Source of the DNA: Anniella stebbinsi
Taxonomy: Eukaryota; Chordata; Lepidosauria; Squamata; Anniellidae
Length of the DNA stretch: 64,000 nt
Direction of reading: 5' to 3'
NCBI GenBank assembly: GCA_029215795.1
Contig: JARDYH010000003.1
Coordinates: forward strand, 174,418,382-174,482,381
In this document: piece by piece, positions 54,675-64,000 of the stretch
Layout: each line of letters opens with the position of its first letter
Position numbering within the stretch: the first letter of the stretch is position 1
Notes under the pieces: generated by a model
Database searches by the model: none
Seen by the model: the letters and a program-made list of their open reading frames with translations, nothing else
Told to the model about the DNA's origin: nothing
Translations under genes and position numbers: made by a program

Positions 54675-55430
54675 GTTCAAAGCTAAATTGGATACTCTCT
54701 CTTGACATGATGAACAGCATGTTTTGCTTTTTAAAAAAGGATCATTTTCTCATATCTTGTAAATGAAATTGCCACTTCATATATCTCAGTTGGTGTGTGC
54801 ATATTCAGGGGTTGGGACTTGTAATTTTTTTCAGAGAAGGAAAACACAAATAGCTTATTCAAAAAGCTTAGCTCCCAAAGCCAGTCTAGCTAACTAGGGC
54901 CTTAGAACCTAATCCTTGAAAACTCCATCTGGAAAATGCCCTAATTCCATTACTTGCTCCTTGCAAATAAATATGGGGGGAAATTAAAATAAAATTATCT
55001 TTTCATTTCCTCCATAACCATTAAGTGCCCTCCTTTGCTTTCCAACAGTTTGACCCCAACATGTTTACTTGAAATTAAGCCTCATCTATTTCAATAGAAC
55101 TTTCTTTCAAGGAACTGTGTCTTGCATTTTATACACTTGTCTGTTAAGACGCAAGCTAGACATTACTGCAAATCTGTGATTGGATTTCCCCACATAAGTT
55201 ACTTCTCCTATAATTATACATAGGGGAAGGGTTGCATACTGATCAGAGACACATTATGGGGAGTGTTTCTGATCCATATGCAACATTTTCCCCCATTGTC
55301 TAACCCTTTGCCTGCACTGTGGCCCCAGTCCAAATCCCACCCTGCCAGATCTACTATAGGGCAGGGAGGGGGAAACATACATGTACAATTCAGGGGAGAG
55401 TTGTATTATCTATTAGAAATATAGGAAGCT
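54675..55430. other. Unassigned DNA
   Basis: Nothing recognised. Confidence 0.4.
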
Positions 55431-55598
55431 GGCATAGGTCATCAAATCAGAATTGTCTACATTGACTATCAGCAGCTCTACAGGATCTCAGACAGGGGAT
55501 TTTCCCAGCTCTACCTGTACATTCCACAGATTGAACATGGGACCTTTTGCATATAATCCATGTGCTCTGCCACTGAGATACAGCCCTTCCCCAATACT
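55431..55598 (-). repeat. tRNA-derived SINE (minus strand)
   Basis: The complement reads 'gctgtatctcagtggcagag', 'cacatggattatatgcaaaa' and 'ggtcccatgttcaatctgtg' (B box GTTCAATC), then the SINE body. At the left, 'aggaagctggcataggt' corresponds to the 3' end. Same family as 21306-21500. Confidence 0.7.
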
Positions 55599-56514
55599 GG
55601 CTTTTTCAATAGGATTACAAAAGTTTATAGAGGATACTCAGTATATAGGTGTTTATAAGCAGTATACCTTGGAATAGCAGGTGCTGGGGACAAACGCCAG
55701 TGGACTGCTACTTGTAAGCTTCTCAGAAGCACATGGCTGGCCTCAGTTGAAAAAGGAACACTGCATTTAATGACCTTTCACCTGATCAAGCAAGGCAGTT
55801 CTTATGTCCTGGCAGCATCAAGCATGTAGTTTTGTTTCAGGGGTATGTTCCCACAAGTCACTTCCATAACAAATCTTTTAACAACTAGAAGGAATAATAG
55901 CTGTGTATATTCATGAGTCAAACACATATGGTGCAGCTGCTCATGGTCTCTCAATATACCCATATTTAACTTACAACCAGATGGATAAAAAAAAAATCCC
56001 AGGTTAACCATTTCTACTCTGGATCCAGACTGGGCTGTGGCATTACTTAAAAAGAGTGGGGAGACAAAAGATGGTTCAAATTTGCATTAAAAAATCACAT
56101 GCTACTGCATATGTATAGAAATAATTACCATAATTATTTGAATTAGGCCTGGATTAAAACATGTGGCGGTCCTGAGCCATGCAAGATTCAGAGGCCCCAT
56201 ACCATAAAAATAAGGGGGGAAGTTTATTACATTATAAGAGAAAGTGTAATGAAGGATACCATCCAGCTATAGGGAGTCCCTGTAGTTAAACAGTATTAGA
56301 TAGCCTTCTCTGAAGAGGTGTATAAAAGCACTAATAAAGTAAGTTGGATTTTTACTTCTTTTAAACTGGCTCTAGTTTGCGCTTATTGTCTCCGGTACCA
56401 AATGCTGCATTGCTGCACGTTCTCTATCTAAGGCAACTCTGCCGTAAATCACACCAGACTTTCCAACATATTTAAGCCAAAGCAATTTCATCTTAGTTAT
56501 CTTACATCTTAGTT
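55599..56514. other. Unassigned DNA
   Basis: Just before the hairpin, 'catcttagttatct' is present twice in tandem (about 56489-56518). Confidence 0.4.
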
Positions 56515-56576
56515 ATCTGCAACATATTTAGAGCCCCCTCATAATACTGTGAGGGGGCTCTAAATATGTTGCAGAT
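56515..56576. repeat. Perfect 27-bp inverted repeat with 8-nt loop
   Basis: The left arm is 56515-56541 and the right arm 56550-56576, with no mismatch. The loop is taatactg. The arm starts atctgcaacatatttagagc. See findings. Confidence 0.95.
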
Positions 56577-56629
56577 ATGACCCTAAGCCATCGCTTACTT
56601 GGCTTGTTCCTAAATCCAGCACTGATGTG

Positions 56630-57090
56630 AATAGAAATACAATAGAACTCACCCTAGTGTGGAACATGGTAACAAGATGACCTATGTAACAAGATGACCT
56701 GTGTAAAAATAAAAGATAAATAAATACCCAATTTATTCTGCCCAATACATTTCAGAAATGCAAATGATTTATTTCATCAGAAGAAGGAACAGAAGGGCTC
56801 ATCACTGCAGATTCCTGGGAAGACAAAAGTGCCTGAAGAAGGAACTGTATTTCTCAAATGTTGAACAGAATAAATCAGGTACTTGGAGAATTATTTCTCT
56901 CTAGTTTTTGCATGGCATCTAGATCCTCTGACTTTTGTTAGTCAGATGATTTGCTCAGTCTGCTATTCAGATGCTCACTCACTGCCATTGGCAACTTCAA
57001 GGCCCTGCTCTCCCTTTTTATGATTCTCGTCTTTAAATTGGACTTGGACTGGACACCTTCAAATAGAGAACTGTTCCCTGTAGAGAAGGA
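56630..57090. repeat. Unclassified repeat shared with 34480-34700
   Basis: 'gaatagaaatacaatagaac', 'tcaccctagtgtgg' and 'ccttcaaatagagaac' occur in the order seen at 34480. Inside, 'gtaacaagatgacct' is present twice in tandem (about 56669-56701). Confidence 0.5.
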
Positions 57091-57303
57091 CAAATAGAAT
57101 TACCTTTAAAATACTTCTTTGTTTAATTGGCTGCTGTTGTTAGTATTTTACTATCCCCTCCCATTTTGTGCATTGGGCAAATGAAATGACAGAGCCATCC
57201 AAAGGAAAAAGGGTTGTAGGAATGGATGAGTTTAACTCCTCTCATGAAGACTGGATAGATATATCACATCAAAGAGGTAACATTTCTAGATACCTTAAAT
57301 GAG

Positions 57304-57427
57304 ATGTGGGAGAAGGTAGATCTCCTGATGTTTTGGATTTCAACTCCCAGAAGCCCCTGCCAGCATGGCCAATGGTCCTGGGAGATGAAGTCCAAAATAC
57401 CTGGACATCTACTTTCTACCCATCTCT
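57304..57427. mobile_element. Palindromic hAT-type MITE
   Basis: 'agatgtgggagaaggtagat' and the complement of the right end 'cagagatgggtagaaagtag' pair. 'caactcccagaagcccctgc' and 'gggagatgaagtccaaaata' are the core. Confidence 0.6.
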
Positions 57428-57942
57428 GCCTGAAATTACTGTGCCCTAGAACTGTTGGTCATGGAACTGATCAGAGGAGAAATGACCCTGGACTTAATCC
57501 TAAGTGGTGCCCAGGACCTAGTGCAAGGCATGAATGTTGCAGAACGAATTGCAAACAGTGACTACAGTGGTATCAGATTAAATTTATATTCAAGTGGGCA
57601 ATTGCCAAGAAGATCCAACACAGTCACATTTGACTTCAAAAGAGCAAACTTCTAAAAAAATAAGGAGATTGATAAAAAAGGAAGTTGAAAGGGAAAGTTA
57701 AGCACATCAAATCTCTCCAAAATGCCTGGGGGTTACTCTAAACCACAATAATAGCTCAGCTAGAATGTGTAGCTTGAATATAGTGAAAACAAACAAATCA
57801 CTGGGTCCAGATGGTATCCATCCAAGAGATCTTAAAGAACTCAAATGTGAAATTGCTAATCTTTTAACAAAAATATGTAACATGTCCCTAAGATTGGCCT
57901 CTGTACCAGAGGATTGGAAAGTGGCCACGTTAATGCCAAGTT

Positions 57943-57943
57943 A

Positions 57944-57998
<55 letters not shown>

Positions 57999-57999
57999 T
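57943..57999. repeat. (GA)n microsatellite
   Basis: About 27 GA units with a few interruptions, inside the CR1 fragment. Confidence 0.9.
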
Positions 58000-58100
58000 C
58001 CAGAGTGGATCCAAAATATCACAGGTTGGTTAGCTTAACATCTGTTCTAGATAAATTGGTGGAAAGCATCCTTAATAACAAAATTACCAAGCACATAGAA

Positions 58101-58234
58101 CACGGATGGATAACCTGAGGCCTTCCAGATGTTGTTGGACTTCAGTTCTATCAGCCCTGACCACGCCATGCTACTGGAGTTGATGGGAACTGCAGTCCAA
58201 CAATATCTGGAGCACCAAAGTTTCTCTACCCCTG
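58101..58234. mobile_element. Palindromic hAT MITE with exact 8-bp TSD
   Basis: The right end on the minus strand is CAGGGGTAGAGAAA and the left end CACGGATGGATAAC. Arms include 'ccagatgttgttggact' with 'gtccaacaatatctgg'. The flanks acatagaa (58093-58100) and acatagaa (58235-58242) match exactly. This copy defines the family as hAT-type. It is inserted in the CR1 fragment. Confidence 0.88.
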
Positions 58235-58512
58235 ACATAGAAGGATAAGTCTCGCTGAAGAAGAATCAACACAACTTCTGCATGACTACGTTTTTAGAGC
58301 TCTTCAAGCATGTTAACAAGAGTGTGAATAGAGGTGATCCAATAGACATTGTTTACTTAGGCTTTCAAATGTCTTTTTACAAAGTCCTTTTTATCAAACA
58401 TTACTGAGAAACTTAGTGGTCATGGGATGAGAGGAGAGGTCCTCTTATATTATAACTGATTAAAGAACAGAAAGCAAACAGGGACTTTCAGGAGCTAGGC
58501 AATCAGAGTATA

Positions 58513-58990
58513 AAATATTTATTTATTTATTTATTTATTGCATTTTTATATTGCCCCATAGCTGAAGCTCTCTGGGTGGTTCACAAAAATTAAAACCATG
58601 AAATCATTTAAAAAATATAAAACAAGCCACAATCTAAAAACACAAAATAACATACAATATAAAAACACAACCAGAATAAAACCAAGCAGCAGGAATTAAT
58701 ACAGATTAAAATACAAATTTAAAACAGCAAGGATTAAAATTGAGTTAATTTAACTGTTAAAATACTGGGAGAATAAAAAGGTCTTCACCTGGCAACAAAA
58801 AGAGTACAAAGTAGGCGCCAGGCGAACCTCTCTCGGGAGCTCATTCCACAAATCCTGTACCAGCTGTGCTGGTGATCAGCTTTACAGCCCCCTAAATAGG
58901 TTGGGACCAGTTTATTTGAAGGATAACCTGAAGCTATATGAACTGCCCAAGACTTATGTACAGCCATAGAAGCCCTACTCACATGGCCAC
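58513..58990 (-). mobile_element. L2-type LINE 3' end (minus strand)
   Basis: Starts with a (TTTA)n tail (58516-58539), then 'atattgccccatagctgaag', an A-rich UTR, and the complement of the C-terminal region ('gaacctctctcgggagctca'). Similar to 42775-43200. Confidence 0.75.
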
Positions 58991-58994
58991 CAGG

Positions 58995-59230
58995 AAGTTC
59001 TGTTAGGCTGGTGGACAAAAGAGACAGGGCCTTTTCTATGGTGGCCCTGCCATGGGATATGTTTGTGTGGCTCCCTCCCTGACCATTTTTAACAGACCTT
59101 AAAGACTAGGATGTTCAAGTTTGCTTTTAAAGCAATGATTACTCATTTTTATTTTATTGGACTTTTTACTGTTCTGATTACTTGTACATTGTTTTGTTTG
59201 TATATTATTATTGTTATTTTTTTAAAAAAA
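58995..59230 (+). mobile_element. L2-type LINE 3' end
   Basis: 'acagggccttttctatggtg' and 'gccctgccatgggatatg' match the L2 'RAFSMVALPWDM' motif, followed by a T-rich UTR. It lies head to head against the minus-strand L2 to the left. Confidence 0.6.
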
Positions 59231-59346
59231 GAAAGAAAAGAAAATTGCCTTCTAAACTGCCTTGAAAAGGATTTGCCTTGAAAAGTAGTATAAACATATT
59301 TTAAATATCATTATTATTGGTGTTGCTGTTGTAGAAATAAGGCCTA

Positions 59347-59408
59347 CATGTAAAAACATAACAATCATGCTGGATCGGACCAAGGGTCCATCTACTACAA
59401 CATTCTAT
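59347..59408 (-). repeat. CR1 3'-end fragment (minus strand)
   Basis: 'ctggatcggaccaagggtcc' and 'acattctattcacacagt' are the complement of the CR1 3' end seen at 6940-6985. Confidence 0.55.
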
Positions 59409-60440
59409 TCACACAGTATGCATTAAATAACGTATGCATTAAACGTATGCATTTTTCCTCTGGATATGTAATTCCCTAACTGCATATTTTCCTGCAAAAA
59501 AGACCTCTCTACCATGATATATAACTACTTTTTTGTGTCCCGGGGTCTTTGGGAGTAGGCAAGACAAAGCCTACTCTGTCCAGACTCTTGCAATAGGTAG
59601 GATTAATCTTACACTCACATAAGAATCAATCTAACTTGAAACTTCCAACAGAGATTGTCAAGTAATCCACATAATCAACATCACACTTGTGCAAGTGGTA
59701 CACTCTAGCCCAAAGCTGTCAAACATATAAAACCCAGGGTACAGATAAGCTCTTTTGGAATCTCCAGTGCAGCTCTCATCACCCCTATCATAGTCCATAC
59801 AAATTGCTAAACCATATTAAAGTCTAGGAAGCAATGACCTTAGTAGGGCAGATAAAGAGGCTAATTTACAAGTGGTTGTTTCCTACTAAGTGCCCCAACA
59901 TCAGTATCTCCCCCATTTTTAAAATTAGAATTTCTGGTGTCAGGGAGTGCAGAATTTCAAATTTCCCATCATTTGTAGCCAAGAGGAAAGGTTGGCCAAT
60001 ATTTAGACTGGCAGGATGGAGAGCAGATGTTTGGGAAAATAAGGTTTATAGGACATGCACTGACACATGGGAAAGAAGGTTTAGATGGTTAGAAGCTGGT
60101 AACTATAGGGAGAGCTGGTGGTGAGAGCAATGGTGATGTTGTGGTGTCAATGAGGGGTTTGGGACAGGCAAGGTGTGGTACATTGGGTCAGAAAGTAAAA
60201 AGGGGGTTATAGAAACGAAGTTAATCTCTGACACACTACTACTTGCTCCCTCCTACATCAAAGTTGGAAATATTTTTTGTTACAAATTATGCAGGTGGCT
60301 CCTGGTCATCTGATAGGAGGAAGATTGACCCACCAAACAATCAACATTTGATATCCCTGTTCTAGTCTCACTCCCACACTCTAACCACTACTCCACACTG
60401 CTGAGTATCAAAATCTGTCTCATAAACCTCTGAATATCTG
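59409..60440. other. Unassigned DNA
   Basis: The 96-codon frame at 59834-60124 is unrecognised. 60362-60402 looks like a scrap of a minus-strand MIR-like SINE ('ctctaaccactactccacac'). Confidence 0.4.
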
Positions 60441-60551
60441 AAAATTAGGTCTTCCCAGATGTATTTGACTACAACCCCATCATGTACAGTTATTGGCCAT
60501 GATGGGGGTTGTAGTCCAACCCTTTTGGACAATTTCAGGTTGAGTAAGGCT
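60441..60551. mobile_element. Palindromic hAT-type MITE
   Basis: 'gtcttcccagatgtatttga' and 'gtccaacccttttggacaat' arms with the core 'gggggttgtagtccaaccc'. Full length but diverged. Confidence 0.6.
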
Positions 60552-60738
60552 GGCTTACATTTATTTTTCACTTCATTCCCTCTGTTGCAGGAGAACAGTG
60601 CCCCACAATACTCTTCTTTCGCCACTCAGCCACCACAGCCAGCCCCCCCTTTTTGGAGTATAATGGTTCCAAGGCAGGGAATTGAAGCTTCTAGCCAGGT
60701 CTGAACTCTAGCCCTTCTCTTATAATTCTTATAACTCA

Positions 60739-60775
<37 letters not shown>

Positions 60776-60910
60776 GATTTATTTCTTACCCGCCTCTCCA
60801 TCTAGATCGAGGCGGGGAACAACACCTGTGATCCCTGGAATAGTAGATGGATTAAAAAAAGAAAATACAGACTACTTCAAAAAACTAACCAACTACAGTA
60901 TTTCCCCCTT
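60739..60910 (-). mobile_element. L2-type LINE 3' tail (minus strand) with (AAT)n
   Basis: An (AAT)n tract (60739-60773), then 'atttatttcttacccgcctc', 'tccatctagatcgaggcggg' and 'gaacaac', the complement of the UTR at 49230-49270. Confidence 0.7.
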
Positions 60911-61589
60911 CCCACAGTCCCAGTGCTACTTTTTCAAGTCTAGTGAAAGTTATTCAGGAAAGTTATTCAGGAATGCACATAAATCAAATTCCTAGTCCTT
61001 GCCAATTCTCTTGAAGGTTCACTTTTCCCAGCAAATTATGACTCAGTGTTTGGTTTTCATTTGATAATGGAAGCTGGATACAGAACTGAATTTCTTGCCA
61101 GGAACCTGTTCCATCAGAAATTCTACATGTCTGGTCAAGGTTTATGATGGAAAAATGTACTGTCAATTTTAGAATTTGTAGAACTAATTTGTAGATTTAA
61201 AAGTAAAAAAGCAAGCAGGCCCAGACAACATTTAGCTAAGCGTCGTCAAAGCACAAAATATGAAATTGTTGGCCTTTTATAACTAAAAGGAGCCTCCATG
61301 CCAGAAAATTCAAAGAAAGGCCATGCTTTCAACAACAATCATGCAGGGATTGAAGAAATTGCAATTAACTGTTGAGAAACGTTATGAAAGCTACTATTAA
61401 CTAAACATATTTCTTCATAAAGAAATCTTGGTTCACTGTGATTTTCAAACTCTTTGAGACTGCAAACAAAACATATAGCAATGGGCAATCCAGTCCCTCA
61501 CCAAAGGAACAACAACTGGTAAACAACAACTAGTACTACTACAACTTAGCAGTTAGGGGATAAGAAGACCCAACTGAGAAAGTTGAATG
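60911..61589. other. Unassigned DNA
   Basis: A small direct duplication 'gaaagttattcag' is found at about 60946-60971. Otherwise nothing recognised. Confidence 0.4.
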
Positions 61590-62160
61590 TAATATTATCA
61601 TTTTCAGGAGGGAGGAAAATAAGCTGTGAAGGTCTCCAAGGAGCTGTATTGAAACCAATACTATTTAATTTATTGATAAATGATGTGGAGTCAGGATAGA
61701 AAGTGACTGAGCATCACATGTTGGGCCATAAAGTGAGCAGCCTTTCTTATGAAGACCGGATTCAGTAGTTAATAGTTATTGGATTTTAATGTTTGCCCCC
61801 CCCAAAAGTAGCTGGAGATACTAACATAGGGCTGGATCCAAAAGTCGGATGAGAGAAGTGTGCTTGCACAATGGGACAGCCTCTCTTTCCTCCTGTAGCC
61901 TCGCACATGCACCCCAAATCTGCTCTGGAGTGTCACCTAGAGCAGATTTGGGGAGGAAGGCTTCAAAAGGCGAGAAAATCCATTACACTAGCAGTTTCCA
62001 TTGCACTAGTAGATGACCAGTGTTGGATCCAACTCACTGAGATTTATAAAATCATGAATGCTATAGAGGCAATAAATAAAGAGAAACTGTTTTACCATTT
62101 TCGAAGCACTTGCAATAAAACTCACAGAAAGTTCAGGACAAACAGAAAGGATATTTCACA
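61590..62160 (+). pseudogene. CR1-type LINE fragments around a TIR element
   Basis: 61630-61700 translates as 'GLQGAVLKPILFNLLINDVE', the CR1 RT box that in other copies reads 'GVPQGSVLGPLLFNIFINDL'. 62036-62160 is the CR1 3' segment ('agatttataaaatcatgaat', 'gagaaactgttttaccattt'). Between them lies a probable TIR element (61828-62035). Confidence 0.65.
61828..62035. mobile_element. TIR element with internal 15-bp hairpin
   Basis: 'agggctggatccaaaagtc' and the complement of 'gtgttggatccaactc' are degenerate inverted ends. Inside, 'ccccaaatctgctct' (61912-61926) and 'agagcagatttgggg' (61939-61953) pair perfectly around a 12-nt loop. Confidence 0.5.
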
Positions 62161-62162
62161 AT

Positions 62163-62340
62163 GTACCACAACAAGCTTGCACATTGTTTTAACTGTTTTA
62201 ATTGGTTTTTATTGTTTTTAAATTCTAGATTGGTTTTAGCTTGATTAATAGTTTGATTTGTTTTTAGCTGTGTGTATTTATTTTTTATATTGTTTGTATA
62301 ATGGCGCCCTGAGATCCTAGTGATATAGGGTGGGATACAA
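62163..62340 (+). mobile_element. L2-type LINE 3' UTR
   Basis: A T-rich UTR ending 'atggcgccctgagatcctag' and 'tgatatagggtgggatacaa' then (AAT)n. Confidence 0.65.
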
Positions 62341-62465
62341 ATAATAATAATAATAATAATAATTTATTTCTTACCTGCCTCTCCATTTGGATCAAGGCGG
62401 GGAACAACAGTAAATATAAAACATGATAAAATACATAAAACTGATTGAAACATGGCACACATTAT
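62341..62465 (-). mobile_element. L2-type LINE 3' tail (minus strand)
   Basis: 'taatttatttcttacctgcc', 'tctccatttggatcaaggcg' and 'gggaacaacagtaaatataa' are the complement of the L2 UTR at 49230. It shares the (AAT)n tract (62338-62363) with the plus-strand L2 on its left. Confidence 0.7.
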
Positions 62466-62482
62466 TAAAACTGCATTAAAAC

Positions 62483-64000
62483 TAGGGGTGTGCACGGACC
62501 CCCCGGATCGGATCGGGACCCGGATCGGGACCTCCAATTTTGTCACGGACCGGTTCGGACAAAATCGGAGGCCCCCCGGACCGGATCGAGTCCGATCCCG
62601 ACCCAAAAATCGTAAATTTTTGGATCGGCCGCCATTTTTTTCCCCATAGACTTGCATTGCAATGCAAGTCTATGAGGAAAAAATGGCGGCGGGTGGGTGA
62701 GGGGGGGCCTAACTCCCTCCCCCCCCGGGGCCGTCCGCTGTGGACGGCCCCGGCAGGTAAGCCCCCTCCCCCGCGCTCACTACCCCCCCTGGGGCCGTCC
62801 GCTTCCATCCGCTGGCGCCCGCGGGCGCCAGCGGATAGAAGCGGACGGCTCCGGGGGGGGGTAAGCCCCCTTCCCCGCCACTGCTTACCTTCTCGGCCCG
62901 TCCGCTCCCGTCCGGGGCCGGCGGCTACTACCAGCGGGCTCCGCGGCCTACTCTCGAGTAGCGCGCCGGGTGATGACATCACCCGGCGCGCCACCCTGGA
63001 GTAGGCCGCAGAGCCTGCTGGTAGTAGTAGTCGCCGCCGCCGGACGGGAGCGGCCGGGCCAGCAAGGTAAGGGCCCCCTCCCCCCCTCCGCGTGCCCCCT
63101 CCTCCCCTCCACGCACCCCCTGCTTACCTTCTCGGCCCGTCCGCTCCCGTCCGGGGCCGGCGGCTACTACCAGCGGGCTCCGCGGCCTACTCTCGAGTAG
63201 CGCGCCGGGTGATGACATCACCCGGCGCGCCACCCTGGAGTAGGCCGCAGAGCCTGCTGGTAGTAGTAGTCGCCGCCGCCGGACGGGAGCGGCCGGGCCG
63301 GCAAGGTAAGGGCCCCCTCACCCCCTTCGCGCGCCCCCTCCTCCCCTCCACGCACCCCCTGCTTACCTTCTCGGCCCGTCCGCTCCCGTCCGGGGCCGGC
63401 GGCTACTACCAGCGGGCTCCGCGGCCTACTCTCGAGTAGCGCACCGGGTGATGACATCACCCGGCGCGCCACCCTGGAGTAGGCCGCAGAGCCTGCTGGT
63501 AGTAGTAGTCGCCGCCGCCGGACGGGAGCGGCCGGGCCGGCAAGGTAAGGGCCCCCTCCGCGCGCCCCCTCCTCCCCTCCACGCACCCCCTGCTTACCTT
63601 CTCGGCCCGTCCGCTCCCGTCCGGGGCCGGCGGCTACTACCAGCGGGCTCCGCGGCCTACTCTCGAGTAGTGCGCCGGGTGATGACATCACCCGGCGCGC
63701 CACCCTGGAGTAGGCCGCGGAGCCTGCTGGTAGTAGCCGCCAGCCCCGGACGGGAGCGAACGGGCCGGGAAGGTAAGGGCCCCCCTCCCCCGCCCCCTCC
63801 TCCCCTCCACGCACCCCCTGCTTACCTTCTCGGCCCGTCCGCTCCCGTCCGGGGCCGGCGGCTACTACCAGTGAGCTCCGCGGCCTGCTGTAGAGTAGCG
63901 CGCCGGGTGATGACATCACCCGGCGCGCCACCCTGGAACAGGCCGCGGAGCCCGCTGGTAGTAGCTGCCGCCGCCGGACGGGAGCGGCCGGGCCGGGAAG
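62483..64000. mobile_element. GC-rich hAT-like element, left end, runs off the window
   Basis: Starts TAGGGGTGTGCAC, the terminus type of the hATs at 16789 and 32714. The outer part has CGGATCGG/CCGATCC words ('ccccccggatcggatcggga'). Then come a perfect 30-bp palindrome ('catagacttgcattg' and its complement, 62645-62674), further GC palindromes (62735-62850) and a tandem array (62883-64000). The right end and TSD lie outside. The ORFs up to 237 codons are read-throughs of the array. Confidence 0.75.
62883..64000. repeat. Tandem array of ~239-bp palindromic units
   Basis: Unit starts (the 'gcttacc' landmark) are at 62883, 63122, 63361, 63592 and 63830, so the spacings are 239, 239, 231 and 238. 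Each unit is a long inverted repeat (for example 62884-63071) from 'cttaccttctcggcccgtcc' through the centre 'gggtgatgacatcaccc' to 'gggccggcaaggtaag', plus a C-rich spacer of about 50 bp. The units look nearly identical, with scattered substitutions such as gcgcgcc to gcgcacc. The fifth unit is cut by the window end. Confidence 0.9.

Larger units (their letters stand above)
57450..58465 (+). pseudogene. CR1-type LINE ORF2 fragment, broken
   Basis: The order of CR1 ORF2 is visible: 'LDLILSGAQDLVQGMNV' and 'RRSNTVTFDFKRANF' (57480-57655), then 'KSLGPDGIHPRDLKELKCE' and 'LASVPEDWKVATLMP' (57785-57935, RT start), then 'YRLVSLTSVLDKLVESIL' (58015-58075). A (GA)n tract (57943-57999) and a hAT MITE (58101-58234) interrupt it. 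Further RT motifs and the 3' end are missing or unrecognisable. Stops and frameshifts make it inactive. Confidence 0.8.

Noticed and set aside
62482..63004. ORFs of 154-170 codons on both strands
   Set aside because: Complementary frames over the GC-rich hAT-like element, same explanation.
63218..63931. 237-codon minus-strand ORF
   Set aside because: It reads through the 239-bp tandem units and the protein repeats accordingly (PGALLESRPRSPLVVAAGPG per unit). High GC removes stop codons. No coding evidence.
62883..64000. CRISPR array
   Set aside because: Units are about 239 bp, palindromic and nearly identical throughout, without unique spacers. The context is vertebrate.
1..64000. Endogenous retrovirus or LTR element
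   Set aside because: I found no LTR pair, primer-binding site or retroviral gag/pol/env motif. All RT motifs fit non-LTR LINEs.
1..64000. Bacterial operon or defence system
   Set aside because: Stop density, microsatellites, LINEs and SINEs make this vertebrate DNA. No prokaryotic gene organisation is visible.

Overview
The window looks like non-coding vertebrate DNA, most likely from a squamate reptile (lizard or snake). I find no complete host protein-coding gene, no rRNA or functional tRNA gene, no CRISPR array and no bacterial or viral gene set. The squamate assignment is an inference from the repeat mix: CR1 and L2 LINE 3' ends, an L1-type LINE, a tRNA-derived SINE that resembles the Sauria SINE head, a MIR-like core SINE, and many short hAT-type and Harbinger-like DNA transposons. 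No database search was possible, so family names rest on protein motifs, terminal repeats and target-site duplications (TSDs) read by eye.

Layout. 1-4.3 kb: unassigned DNA with several copies of a ~130-bp palindromic hAT-type MITE. 4.3-9.2 kb: two CR1 3' ends, one split by a hAT with perfect 8-bp TSD, a MIR-like SINE, and an old hAT that carries a 1.5-kb L2 with a recognisable RT region. 9.4-14.2 kb: SINEs and MITEs in unassigned DNA. 14.2-18.8 kb: two L1-type insertions side by side. The first is a 5'-truncated ORF2 fragment on the minus strand. The second is a 2.6-kb plus-strand element with a 19-bp TSD and an ORF1-like reading frame but no RT, and it is itself split by a 795-bp hAT. 19.5-28 kb: scattered hAT, SINE, L2 and internally deleted CR1. 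28.7-29.9 kb: a three-level nest (L2, TIR element, CpG-rich TIR element). 31-34.3 kb: a foldback element, then two abutting hAT-like elements that together are bounded by one 8-bp TSD. 35-49.3 kb: more CR1 and L2 remnants, one L2 split by a CpG-rich hAT. 49.3-59.2 kb: mostly unassigned DNA, TIR elements, a 27-bp perfect hairpin, and a CR1 with RT motifs. 60.4-62.5 kb: CR1 and L2 fragments. 62.5-64 kb: the start of a GC-rich hAT-like element whose interior is a ~239-bp tandem array of long palindromes, running off the end of the window.

The elements do not form a pathway. What they give is a relative chronology: nested insertions order the L2, CR1, L1 and hAT activity. The observations most worth follow-up are the composite hAT at 32.7-34.3 kb, the palindromic satellite at 62.9-64 kb and its structural resemblance to the hAT at 16.8-17.6 kb, the ORF1-only L1-type element, and the 27-bp hairpin at 56.5 kb.
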